64,000 nt of DNA from Strobilurus pachycystidiatus (taxonomy: Eukaryota; Basidiomycota; Agaricomycetes; Agaricales; Physalacriaceae): contig JAHLMK010000019.1 of NCBI GenBank assembly GCA_019915135.1, positions 186,001 to 250,000 on the forward strand, read 5' to 3'. The notes below the pieces were generated by a model, which saw only the letters and a program-made list of their open reading frames with translations, did no database searches and was not told the origin of the DNA. How positions within the stretch are numbered: position 1 is the stretch's first letter; the number at the start of each line of letters is the position of its first letter. Positions 44,500 to 55,750 of the stretch are shown piece after piece. Position numbers and translations under genes: made by a program.

Positions 44500-46332
44500 A
44501 TGAGCAGCGGCAGTGGGAGAAGACCGGACGGGGACAAGCTGCGGGATGTCGGTGCGTTGCGTTGCGTCTATCTAAATCATTCTGCCTTCCTTCCTTCCTC
44601 GTATCCACCGTCGCTACTGTCCTATGCTTCGCGCTGTCGTCTTCCTTCCATTCTTCCCGTCTCCTAACGCAACCGCACAGTAACGGTGTTCCACGCGTCG
44701 TTCCACCCGACAAAGGGCAACGTCCTCGACTGGACCGTGCACCACGACTCTGCCTCCACCCTCGATCTGAGCAACATCGAATTCAGCGCCCTCCCGAGCG
44801 GCGTGCATACCGTCGAGCGGGACGTCATGTGCGTTTTCCCCTTCCCTTCCCTCGTTCTTCGTGTGTGTTGATTGGGATCTGGGCGCAGACACTTCACGCT
44901 TGGCGCTACCGACCACCACCCCGCGGTCTCCCTCTTCCGGCGGCGCGCCTCGTCCGACCCAGGCCACCGCGGCGTGCGGCTCAGCGCCGTGGGCGTGGTG
45001 CTCCGGCCCGGGGCGGAGTCGTGGCGGTACGTCGGGTGGCTGGAAGGGCTGGAAGGAATGGGTGAGGAGCGGGTGCGGGGGGTCTTGACTTCTGGCTGGG
45101 ATGAAGACGACGACGACGCAGCACACCCGACCTCGCACCTCCCGACGCTCCTCCCCCTTTTGGGCCCCTCACTGATCACGACGCTCAAACACGCCCTGGG
45201 CGGCCGCAGGGTGCTGTTCTACACCAAGCCGCCCGTGGAGATGGGGTGTGTCTTGTGTGAGGTCGTCTCACTCCTCGCTTCCACCCCTTCCAGACCCCCC
45301 GTCCTCGGCCTCGTAGGCCTAACCGACTTTTCCCGCCTCACAGCGCCAGGGAGCGGGGGGTGGGTGGGGTGCACGACCGACGCGCTCTTCCTCGAGAAAC
45401 CCGCGTGCTGGGACCTGCTCGTCGACCTCTCTGGCACAACCCCCAAGATGTTCGTCTCCTCCTCCAGCCCTGGCCCGCCATCGAGGATCTACCCGACATG
45501 GAGCGACACACGCGTGTGGAACGAGCTCACGGGGGGCGGGTGGTACGATGACTTGTGTGCGCTGTGTGCTTCGTTACTCGGTTTCGCCCCCCCTTCTCGC
45601 CCCGATGAGGACTCGCAGTATGGCGGGTTCGGCGTGCGCCAAGTCGGCGCGGGGATCGAAGGCGGCCCGAGGGCGAGCACGTCGAGTATGACGCCGTTAC
45701 TGGTGCGGAGGCGCACGCCGTCTCCCGCCCCTTCTCCTGTCCAGGTCAATTCTACCCCTTCTCCTGTCCAACCCCCCCGCACACGTAGACGCAACTCCGC
45801 CTCCAGCACCACCCCGCACCTCATCGTGGAACACATCCAGAACACCACCGCGCTGCACCTCCGCGTCCTGCGCTCTCTTCTCCCTCCACCAACCAATACC
45901 CCGGATGGAGGCGGCGTAGACATAGTAGTCACCCCGCGCGACCTCTCCCTGATGGGCCTCGGCGCGTGGAGCCCCGCCGACGCGCGCTACGTCGAGTGGC
46001 TCGGCGCGCGGCTCGCGTTTGATGATCCGCCATCTCCTGCTTTGCAATACACCGACTCTCCTGAGGACGACTTGTTGGTGAACGTCGACTCACCAGCTCA
46101 TCTTCTCGTGGACGTAGACACAGACCCAAGCGGAGGCGTCCTCGGCGCGTCCGTCGGCGCGGGGATCCAGAGCGTCCCGCGTTCCATGTCATTGTCTTCT
46201 TCTATACACCACTCGCCGTCCCCCCCCTCGCCTTCCACATCATCGTCTGCGAGTGCCCCGTCGTCGAAGGTCCGCGTAGTGATCCGCCGCGGGTGGAGGG
46301 ACGTCCTAGGGCTCGTAGTCGGGTATACGTAG
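44500..46332 (+). CDS. DENN-domain protein, DENND11/LCHN-like (547 aa, three exons)
   Basis: Exons 44500-44551, 44681-44828 and 44889-46332 give 547 aa. The start VTVFHASFHPTKGNVLDW, then LDLSNIEFSALPSGVHTVERDV and GVRLSAVGVVLRPGAESWR, match the opening of the LCHN/DENND11 (DUF2347) family. HLPTLLPLLGPSLITTLKHALGG and RRVLFYTKPPVEMGC match its uDENN/cDENN core. DENN proteins are generally guanine-nucleotide exchange factors for Rab GTPases in membrane traffic; this subfamily is poorly studied. The C-terminal 150 residues are Ser/Pro-rich and probably disordered, ending RRGWRDVLGLVVGYT. The gene is much more GC-rich than its neighbours. Confidence 0.8.
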
Positions 46333-46495
46333 TTTCTGGAGTGGGGTGTAGGAGTCGTGTTTATTCCTTTATGTATGTATATATACCCTAAGTACCATCC
46401 ATCCTTTCTTACTTGTCTTTTTCTCTTTCGTACATACCACACGCTCAAGACCCAAGACCCGAGACTCAAAATCGAACACCCTCAGCACATTACAT

Positions 46496-46566
46496 GCATT
46501 AATGGGGTAGTGGTAACCTGGGTCGTTGCCATCGACCCGCCGGGGGTTCGATTCCCTCTTAATGCA
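46496..46566 (+). tRNA. tRNA-Gly(GCC), intronless
   Basis: Same tRNA as at 44119-44212 but without the intron. The acceptor stem, D arm and anticodon loop TTGCCAT are identical. One T-stem base differs (CCCTC against CCCCC), leaving a G-T pair. TTTTT at 46589-46593 is the likely Pol III terminator. Confidence 0.93.
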
Positions 46567-47559
46567 CTAGAAGCATCAAATGCAATACTTTTTCTTACTT
46601 CTCAGTGAACAACGTTGAAGGAACAATGATTTTTTTTGTCATCATTGGCTAGGGACCCGGGTGGCGCACTGGAAATCGTCAATTGTAAGCCTTCAAATTC
46701 ACAAATTGGCCTAATAACGGCGTGGCGAACGTTTTGAGCCCTAGGTTGAAGGTCTGAGTGACTCCTTCTCCTCCTCCTCCTCAACACAAACAATCACGTT
46801 CAGCTCGGGCCCGGGCCCCGCATGAGAATACCATCGTGCTTTAGCTGGATTTGAGAAAGGCCAGGAACCATAGTGCCGCGAATGGAGGAGGATGCGCTCC
46901 TGCTCTTCCCAGCACGCCGTGTCCCTGATCCTATCCCATTCTTCCCAACACATCGAGTACAGGAGGAATCGGCTGTCAATGCTATGCTATAGTATGAAGA
47001 AACTGCTCGATGACTAGACCTGCTTACGGTTTGGTCCACCGAGAGTAAAAGGTAGTAAGGTATGCAACACACACGATCACCTTCAGCCGGCATGAGAAAC
47101 CCATCGCTTATGAGAGCGAGAGGCATGAAGCTCACACCGAGGTGCGGTGGACTCGGAGGACGAGACAGGCAAAAAAAACAGGCACACAAGCGAGGTCGTA
47201 TGGGAGCCTGTGTGGGAGGGTGGGGAGGCGCCCGCGCTGACAGTACCCTGGGTGGTCGGAACATTCTGTAGCACCCTCCACACCCAGCGTGTGTCCGATG
47301 GGAAGGTGCTTGGGCGTGTGAGGGGCTGGTCTTGATACTGATCCCAACGTTAATCTTCAGTTGCAGCTAGATGGAGGGTTCAGTGCGAAGAAGAAGGGGA
47401 AGAAGGTCAACGTCGAAGGAATCGGGTCCGTCAAGTCCCGATCTCCATGAGCTAACTAACATGCATACAGATATTAGTGAGGGTACAGATGTGACATCAC
47501 AAAGACTGAAGACTCAGAGTACATAAGTGATGAGATGCAGGAACAAGGAGAAACGGCCC
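46567..47559. other. Intergenic stretch, no gene supported
   Basis: A short diverged duplication (around 46790-46840 and 47068-47100, sharing a GCATGAGAA...CCATCG pattern) is visible. No coding model could be built. Confidence 0.45.
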
Positions 47560-49330
47560 GGAACGTCCATGCCGGGAAATCTTGCATCTGACTCCGTACT
47601 TCGACTTGAACACGCTGGACTGGATCCTCCATGCCTTCTTCCTTCTTCGGCGAGTACTTCGCATATGAGATCGACCCAAGACCCGAGCAAGAGTGTGGAA
47701 CGCTTGGAAGATCCAGAGGCATGCAGACTAAAATGTATCGTGCTCCATTCTTCCTCCCTCGACCGTCTGTTGCTACCGAGGACGACGATCTTTGTCTCAA
47801 GCGAAGCGGGGCAATTCTGCATCCCATCTTGCCCGACACATCATGTCGAAGCTATGGACGAGTGATTGCCCTCACGACTTGTTTATGCATCTATGGGGAA
47901 AATCAAACCTCTTCTCTTGATCCCTCACAGGTACGGACACCCCCTCTGAGCATTCACAGATTTGGGTATCAGCTCTCAACTTGACTCTTGGAAGGTTTCC
48001 GCCGGCGGCTAGAAACCGGGATAACAGGATGGCCTTGATTGAAAGCTGGGATCTCCACTGTTGGGTCGGAGACACATCGCGGCGATTGTGTGCAATTCCC
48101 GCGGAGGCAAGATTGGGTGGGGGTTGACGAGCGCATGAACGATTACATTCAACGGCGAGCAGTCTGACGGCGATTTCGGAATGGATGAACTACGGACCGA
48201 CTATCTCAGCGCATTCCGATAAGCTCGTACGGTCATTGATAATGTCGGGTCAACTCGTTTCACTGGTGAAGCGCACTCATCCGTAACTTATACACTCATC
48301 AAAAAATTTCCCTTCACAGGTCTCACAGCAAAGTCCCTCTTTGTGCTGGTGTAATCCTTGTCGGGTTGAGGTCTATTCCGCTCTCCGGTATCTGGATTGC
48401 ATTGACTGTATTGTATCGACGAACAATCGAAGGAGAGCCGGCGTATGAAGCCCAGAAACGCCGGCGCATGCCGGGAAATCTTGCATCATGATCATATAAT
48501 GAGTTGACTCCGACTTGAGCTCGCTGGACGCTATTTGACTTAGCTCATGCCTCCTTCTGATGAATACTTTGCGTTCACGATCGACCCGCCGGGCCGAGAC
48601 CCGAGAAAGAGTGGGGACTGGTTGGACCATCCAAAGGCGACGGCGACGTGCGCACAGATGCAGATCAAGTGGTACCTTAAATGTTTCGGGATCCTCTCTT
48701 TGCTCAGGGACACATCTGAGCGTCGTAGTAAGCCGCTATTCTTCTCGTTTCACATGGAGGCAAAGCGGAGCGCTCAGTGAGACAATCTCGTATCCCATCC
48801 TACCTCAGGCTGCCTGACACCTGGCTGGGCCGCTGTTTGAGGCGCATCGCGAATGTAAGCAATTCTTTCTTTCTGATTCGCTCGGTGGCGCGGCGTCGTG
48901 ACTTCTCACGATGGCGTACACGTTTGGTCCCGTTTGGAGAGTCATTTGTGAGTACATTGACAGCAAGCATAGGAATATTTGCAATACAAAAGAAGTTCAA
49001 ACTCGATGGCGAAGTTTCTTGAGCGCGGAATGGATGAACTACCCGCCCTACTGACCCACTGTCCTAGAGCCCGATCCGATAACTCGTTTGTGGGCCATCA
49101 TTGAGGCTCCTACGGTCATTGATCATGTCGCCTTCAGCGGCCGACTGATTAAATGGGGACAAGGTGAGAGCCGTACTCTTTCTTTACCTATGCGCCCATT
49201 GAGAGATTTCCTTTCCTAGGTCTCATAGCGAAGTTCCTCACCTGGTACGGACAGCTTTGTGCTGGTGTCACCTTCGTCGGGCTGCAAAGTCTATTCGGCT
49301 CCCTGGTACTCGAATCGCATTGACTGTAGT
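47560..49330 (+). repeat. Tandem duplication of about 0.9 kb carrying a decayed gene
   Basis: Unit 1 (about 47560-48420) and unit 2 (about 48465-49330) share an ordered series of blocks: ATGCCGGGAAATCTTGCAT at the start, a segment encoding EYFA[F/Y]xIDP, GGAATGGATGAACTAC, GTACGGTCATTGAT, and near the end GGTCTCA...AGCAAAG/AGCGAAG, TTTGTGCTGGTGT and GCATTGACTGTA. Both units contain frame breaks, so no intact protein results. Encoded pieces include DPRKSGDWLDHPKA in unit 2 and DPSKSVERLEDPEA in unit 1. The original gene is unknown. Confidence 0.6.
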
Positions 49331-49950
49331 TCCGAGTTTCTGTGTTGCGAGTCATTGGATCGGTCTGAGCGCTGCCTCGAGTCGATGGCACGTTCGGAAA
49401 AGTACGAGCACCGTCCGCGAGTTTGTGGTCACGGTAAAATGCCACGGCAGCACGGTCGTCATGGCCTCGAAGGAGAGCGGATGTCCAGTAGTCAAACACT
49501 GGAGCATACAAGCAGAATACGATGTCGTGAACCAGAGCGCCGTGTGTCTAGCTAACTTGGGATAGATTGCCAGTATGTGAATAGTTGACGTGAGTCGATG
49601 ACGGCAAAATTGAACGCAATGCCTCGAAGGTCTTATGTGCAGCAACTGTAGCTGTAGAGTGACAAGGACCGTCTACATGCTAAAGAACAAATTGAATAAA
49701 ACTGGCCTATCAAGCCAAGTGGTGTGTCCTCAAGGTTCAACGGCCAGTCATCATCATGGTTACCGGGTGCGGCCACGGTAGCGGTACTCACAGTACATAG
49801 CAGTTTCAGGTGTTCATTTCTCCTGCATCTTTTGATCAGCTTATATTATATCGAAGTATCTGCAGTTTAGCATTACTTGAGTGCGCATTATTCATCCCAA
49901 AGAACATGTAACTCGCACATCGCCATGGCCACTGTATTCTACACAAGTCA
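49331..49950. other. Intergenic stretch without a supported gene
   Basis: 3' flank of the pseudokinase gene. Nothing recognisable was found. Confidence 0.45.
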
Positions 49951-51050
49951 CTAGTCCGAAACGTAATCGTCAAGTTCAAACTCGCAGGACACAAAGCCAT
50001 GAGTCCGTTCCCACAACCACTGCTTGTTCTCCTCCACCTTGTCTGCGGGCACAAATTGACAATCCGTCGCAAAATCAACAAGAACGGTCTTGTAGGATGC
50101 ATCCGCCACAAATTCGGACGAAGATGATATCACAATCCAGTTCTCCGATATTGGGTTGCCGTGATAGATGCAGCGCTCGTTAACGGCGTCAATTGCTGTC
50201 AAACAGGAAGATCTCTGCCGGACATGTAAGTTAAAGCTTGATATGCGGCGACGCAATACATGAACGTACCAATTTGCCTCCCGCCGTCTGTAGGTCCGTC
50301 CCCAGAGACTCGTCTGCTGGAACCTCTTCGCATTGCTTCTTGAAATCAGCCATGGATCGACCCTCCACGTATTCGAGTACAACGACAAAAGCCAATTCGC
50401 CGCTCGGCATCGTCATCTCTACATGAATGGTCAACGACAAAGGAGACCACAGCGCGGGAACGAACCTCGTAGACTCCAAACATGTACGGCACAGCAGAGC
50501 CCTGAAGCTCGCGCAGCCAGTCATATGCAACGTATTCGTTGCCGGCGAGCTCTTCTGCGGTGTAAAAGTCCTCAAGTGGGTATTTCACGCGTGGAGCGGG
50601 GAACGGAAGCAATGATGGCTGTAGAATCTTCAATAGGACGTCGGGATCGTTATTTTTTGTGTCTTCGTCTGGCTTCTTGTCCCTGGGTGTGAGCCTGGCT
50701 TTCCAGAGTTGCGAGCGATGCTCCTCGGGGGATGTGTTGCAGAGAGAGTCGAGGGTAACATCGAAGACGCCTCCATCGAGTAAGGGAGATGGCAGCGGCC
50801 GGGCTTTCAATTTTGGAACCGGCGGTGACAAGGGTGTTGGGGCAATTTGGATGGACTGCGTGAACGTAATCCCTTGACGAAGCGGGCTGCCCTGGGCCTC
50901 TTTTCGTAGCCGAGAATGTTCCTTTTCGTAAGCAACCATCTCAGACACGCTCTTCGCGTCAAATGGAAGCGACCATTCAGCGTGGTAGTTTGGAGGCGAG
51001 TATCCGAGGGGCTTGAAAGTGCGACATTGAACGATCAGTGGAGAAGTCAT
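49951..51050 (-). CDS. Predicted pseudokinase related to the gene at 37252 (333 aa, three exons)
   Basis: Exons 51050-50462, 50418-50270 and 50214-49951 give 333 aa. It shares with the intact kinase-like gene the segments VLLKILQPSLLPFP, AVPYMFGVYEV and VVVLEYVEGRSMADF (hinge). The catalytic loop, however, reads YHGNPISENWIV: the catalytic Asp of HxDxxxxN is Asn, while His and the last Asn remain. The DFG equivalent is LVDFATD, keeping Asp. Loss of the catalytic base predicts an inactive kinase, perhaps a scaffold or regulator. Further N-terminal sequence could exist, because the frame stays open upstream of the chosen start. Confidence 0.7.
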
Positions 51051-51287
51051 TGCAGTTGCAGATGAGGGGTCGCGATAGTGTGGTGTGATGATGGGTCGGA
51101 ACCGACATCGCTCGCCCTTTTGTATGATGTCGGAGTTTGAACTTCCCAGTCGGCTCAGCCGCAGGGCAGTCCATGCCCTTGTTTGATTCGCCATGCGAAT
51201 GCATCCCAGCCTCAACGAGGCAGTGCTCACAGACACTGGTCATGTCCAAAAAGGAAATAAGGCTGGACATCTCCGTTCCTGAAGTTG

Positions 51288-51295
51288 TATAAAAG
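51288..51295 (+). promoter_or_regulatory. TATA box of the AT-rich orphan gene
   Basis: TATAAAAG lies 84 bp upstream of the ATG at 51379, in the 328-bp region shared with the divergent pseudokinase gene. Confidence 0.5.
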
Positions 51296-51378
51296 CCACT
51301 CTTGATCTGCTCACTCGGTCCATATCACCCAACCTTTACATCCCTTCGAACAAACCCAAGCTACTTTCTCATACGACA

Positions 51379-52641
51379 ATGGCTTTTGCCCGCGCTGAGG
51401 ACCTGCCTGTCTCATTTGTCGAGCACCTCGAAGAACCATTGGAAATGGCTGCCACTTGTCACCAACCGGGTACGATCACCGCCACTCACCGTGGGAGCAC
51501 ATCAAGATTTGCTGATCCGTTTACATCCTATGAGACAAAGAACGTGGTGGAAGATCAAGTCCGGGCTGCTTTAAAGAATGGCATTCACGGCCAACAAACA
51601 AAGGTTGTCTCGGCAATCCAAATTGTGGCTGATATCATCCATGAAAAAGATGTGGCGTACGTACAGAGCCTTTGTTTCAGAGAGAAGATTCTGACCATAT
51701 GCTAGCATGAACATATACCAGAGTGCAATATGTTCAAATCTTCTCATAAACAATGCTCGACTCAAGAAAGCTTTGAAGAGCATTTCCTCTAAACCAAAGA
51801 ATGAGGCAACAAAAATAGCAAGGATTCTCCTTGAGGCAAATTATGTCATTACTACCCGAGAGGAGTATGGTGGAGGTATGTGGCTACTTGTTAATGGAAT
51901 ATACTGCTAAGATTCAAGCATAGAAAACTCACGTGTTGATCACTTGATTGTGTTTGAGCCCATATTCAAACTACAGAAAAAGTCTTTTGTTGATCCACCA
52001 AATTGGTCAACTCCAGAAGACTTTGCAGCTCGTCTTAAATCCCTAGTGGTGGAACTCAGTAAAAATAGGCGATTTGTGGATAACCTGAACAATTTGATCA
52101 CGGAAGAGGCCTCTCATACTGATCAGACCTTTCCACGAATGGTTCTTTGTATCATTGAATCAAAGGTAGATCTATCACTTGTCAAAGCGTAAAACAGATG
52201 ACTGATAGAACATATAAGAAATCTGGAACCATCAGTACAACTGCTTGGATGAAGGCTGGTGAAAAAAAGGGACAATCTGTCCAGCATGGCAATACTGCTT
52301 TGAGAAATGTCCGATTGAACTCTGCACAGTTGAGATTGTAAGTGACAAGCATAGAATATGCAGGATAACTAATTGACATGGTCACTTCACATAGATACTC
52401 ATTTCGGTTCAATTGCAAGATGGCGCTACTCACAGAGTACAATATCAGCGTCCTGTTGAATATTGTGAAGCACGGCTTATATCAAGGACCAAAGGGAATT
52501 ATGATGGAGAAAGGAAGGGGTGTGATTTGGTGTGATAGTAAAATGGACAATACTCCAAGACAAATGATTTGTGAAGCAATATGGCAAACATTCTCAGAAA
52601 TTAATATGGAGCTTTGGAATTTAATATCAGAACAATTCTAA
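51379..52641 (+). CDS. AT-rich uncharacterised gene (358 aa, five exons)
   Basis: Exons 51379-51656, 51706-51875, 51924-52165, 52198-52337 and 52395-52641 give 358 aa. The protein is soluble and Lys/Asn-rich, with stretches such as VRAALKNGIHGQQTKVV, NNARLKKALKSISSKPK, LVVELSKNRRFVDNLNNL and CDSKMDNTPRQMICEAIW. No family is recognised. Base composition is clearly more AT-rich than the neighbouring genes, and codons such as AAA, AAT and ATA are common. The intron 52166-52197 is only 32 bp. Composition suggests foreign or transposon-related origin, but the open five-exon frame suggests it is still expressed. Confidence 0.6.
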
Positions 52642-52854
52642 TAAAAGTCTTCTTATGGTAGAAATAGGATGAATATAAAAAATTGAAAATATATTGCTCA
52701 TCATCTGTCATGATTTGTCTGCGCCACAGGCCCCTTGCCAAGCGGGAAGCTGGAGTGGCATCCATGTGAGCAGGAGCAATGTTATCACATCCATTGTTGA
52801 GATCTATCCAATGGGTCTACAGGTAGCTGTTATGACTTAGTCGCGGACTCGTCA
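52642..52854. other. Short flank between the AT-rich gene and the inverted duplication
   Basis: AT-rich, no coding or RNA feature seen. Confidence 0.4.
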
Positions 52855-53710
52855 CAAGATTGTGTAATGAGTCATGACTGCAGGCGGAGTATGCCACGCA
52901 AGAGAAGGACTCCTTCTGAGCGACACATCGCGTCATCACGGAGATTACCAATAAATTTGACCTGGACCCTCAGACCTCCCGCCGCGTCCGAGCGGCTAAA
53001 TTGACGTCACACCTGTTGGCCATTCTTCCCGTACACCCCTGCCACTCCATACAATGACACAACATTCTATTGAGAGATGACTCAACAAGTCGCTATCTTA
53101 GCATCAGTCTCGCATGGCGCAAATGGCGGCCCGCTCTATCTCGCCTGATCCCGCCCATTGTCCAATCAGCGGCCTCCAATCCAACATGTATCTCCTGACT
53201 TAGCGGAAGCACCATGCCTTACCGCAGCATATTATTCCTGACGCGTCGGGAGCGCACCTGACAGACTTTTCAAGAAGGGGACTACCTGTTATGAGACTAT
53301 CATATAAATACAGGTGCTCTTTGTAGTAGATACTCAGAATTTGTCCTTATCAAGTTTCCGTCCGCATTCTCTTGCCGGATACTCTGACTCCCTCTGAGCA
53401 AGGGCTCACCCATGTCTCCCCTCAGCAACTCCAATATTGTCTTTCACCTCCTGAGGAGAGTGTACATATGTACCACATCTTGGACTGAGTCCAACATACA
53501 GCACAACACCTGGAGACGAGGTCTTCAGAGTGTCCCTTCCATTGACGATACAGAAGAACAACTGCCGAGGACCTCCACGACTTACTCTGACCGGTCGGTC
53601 AAGCACGCTCCAAAGATATACATGTTGTGCCTGCAGGAAAGCTACAGTTGGAGCGTAGGGACGCACCACCGTGAGCAAGTCCATGTCACAGTGGGATCAG
53701 GTCGTAACAG
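52855..53710 (+). repeat. Left arm of a large inverted duplication, with a truncated gene start
   Basis: This segment matches the reverse complement of about 54903-55750 over some 850 bp, at roughly three quarters identity by eye. Shared landmarks include AGTCTCGCATGGCG, TCCCGCCCATTG, CAATCAGCGGC, ATATAAATACAG (TATA), CTCTTTGTAGTAGATA, TTGTCCTTATCAAGTTTCC and TCTTGCCGGATACTCTGA. After the TATA box the arm encodes a start (MSPLSNSNI..., 53412) ending in CLQESYSWSVGTHHRE. Homology stops near 53710, so this gene copy is truncated. Confidence 0.7.
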
Positions 53711-54242
53711 TAGCACATTATGACCGAGCTTAGCAAATGGCACTACAGACCGCGTGGCGGGTTATTTTCACCCAAGAAGTTGTCCGGCAATCGGAGGCTG
53801 GTAATCTGGTGGGCGGGGTGAAGAGAATCGTTTGTCCTCGGCATCCGGATGGTGGCATCGGATGGAAGGCCCTGGGGAGATGTCGTCCATTTAATCCGAT
53901 GACCGAGTCAAGAAGCCTAGATTGTCGAGTCATAGTAATCCGTCTTTCATGCTGGTATCACGGTTATATCTACTTGGTGATCTTTGGGCTATACTTGGGA
54001 TCCGAGATGGGCTCGCGCTGGTAGAATGAAAGCAGTGTTTATATAATTGGCATAGTCACGAATATGGGGTATGGACAATATGTGATGGTATTGTGGTTGT
54101 TGAATGAAGCATGGCAGGATACAAAATGAATGAATACGGTTTAAATGAGTGTGTCTTTGTTGATCAATAAGGCGTAGAGATATCGGGGCCCTACCGTATG
54201 GCTCAGTAACCAACAAATGATGATAGAAAATCTCCATGTACT
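53711..54242. other. Spacer of the inverted duplication, no gene supported
   Basis: 3' flank of the minus-strand gene ending at 54243. No feature was recognised. Confidence 0.4.
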
Positions 54243-54941
54243 TTACTCATCCTCACTATCCTCTTCATCAGACTCGGGGGTGTGGTTTCCTTCACCATCC
54301 GAGATGTAGACTTGAGGCTGGGTGAACTGGAACTTCTTGGGTGGGTTGACGGCCTTGCGCTTTGTCTTCTGGTTTGCGGTCTTGCGGAGGTTCCGGATGT
54401 AGGACTTGACAGCCTCCTTGATGGCCCACTGCTTGGGGAAGCGCCGGTCGTTGAAGTATGGCAAGTTGTGGGCGACCTAAGTACATAAATAAGAATGGAG
54501 TGATAGCTGGACATGAACGCACCTTGCGGATGATGTTGGCTATAACCTGCGAGTCCTGCTCTCGGAACTGGCACTCGACGTCGAAACGGCAAAGAACTGC
54601 ATTTTTGTGCACACACGCCTGATAGTGATGGATTGATTCAAGAGAGGACAGTGACAGTGATGTGTGTTACTGACCAGGAATTCCGCGTAATCACCATCAT
54701 CGAGCTCAACACTCTGCTGCATGTTGAAGCCATTCTTTGCATCGCCGGCCTCACCTTTCGGTCGAACGATGGCCTTGATTTTGACTTTGGGATCGTCCGG
54801 CGTCCTGAGCTTGCCTAAGTCTTCGGCATGAGTTTCTGCTAGCTTAGTACCCTGTGTCTTCTTGTTGGCAACAAGCTTAGGCGTAGGACGAGGCTTGGAA
54901 GGTGTTACAACCTGATCCCGCCGTGACAAGGACTCACTCAC
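54243..54941 (-). CDS. Uncharacterised basic/acidic protein, 5' end unresolved
   Basis: Three downstream exons are clear: one ending at 54675 (open to at least 54941), 54618-54523 and 54476-54243. The frame runs AKNGFNMQQSVELDDGDYAEFL, ACVHKNAVLCRFDVECQF, AHNLPYFNDRRFPKQWAI and a Lys-rich stretch to an acidic end (ESDEEDSEDE). The promoter and probable first exon lie in the right arm of the inverted duplication (start at about 55200, ending CVLCPQESHGWSVETRHRE), but I could not find a splice that joins them in frame. Part or all of the 5' region may be broken. Family unknown. Confidence 0.5.
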
Positions 54942-55750
54942 GATGGCGCGTCTCTACGCTCCAACCGTGGCTTTCCTGCGGGCACAACACGCATATCTCC
55001 GGAACGCGTTTGTCCAATCGCTTGGAAGGGATTGCGGAGGTCCTCGCCGGATGTGCCTCCGTATCGCCCAGAGAGTGAACACCTAGGAGACCCCGTCTCC
55101 TGGCGTCGCGCGGCTCATCGGACCCGGTCCGAGATGTGGCACATTGGGATCCTCCGGTTGAGGAGTGGGGGGCAATATCGGAATTACCGAGGGAGGGCAT
55201 GGGGGGAGCCCTTGCTCAGAGGGAGTCAGAGTATCCGGCAAGAGAATGCGGAAGGAAACTTGATAAGGACAAAGTCTGTCTATCTACTACAAAGAGCGTC
55301 TGTATTTATATGTCGACCTCTTGATGAGTGACTCCTCTTCTCGAAGGTTCCATCGGGAGCGCTCCCAACGTGTCGGGAGCGATGTGCTGCGGTTGCGCAT
55401 GGTGCTTTTGACCGAGCAGGGGAGGCGCGCTGGATCAAGCGCCGCTGATTGGGCAATGGGCGGGATAAGGCGGGATGGGGCGGGCCGTTGCCCACGCCAT
55501 GCGAGACTGATCAGAAGATAGCGATCGTTGAGTCATTCCTTGACCCGATGGGGCGTCACTTGTACGGAGTGGCGGGAATCGGGGAGGACGGCCGATGGAT
55601 GTGACGTTGGTTCGGCTAGCGAGGCGCGGCGAGGCGCATAGTGATCTGATCGTGTCCCATCGGCAACTTCCGTGATGGCGCGACATGTTCTTCGGGACAA
55701 GTTCTCCCCTATGTGGCGCACCCAATCAATAGTTCGTGCGCGATCTCGTG
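54903..55750 (-). repeat. Right arm of the large inverted duplication
   Basis: Reverse complement of the segment at 52855-53710. It contains promoter-like sequence with ATATAAATACAG (minus strand, near 55315) and an ORF start at 55200. Both arms read towards each other. Confidence 0.7.

Noticed and set aside
46800..47264. 154-codon minus-strand ORF
   Set aside because: Pro/Arg/Ser-rich translation of a biased region, with no conserved feature and no supporting context.
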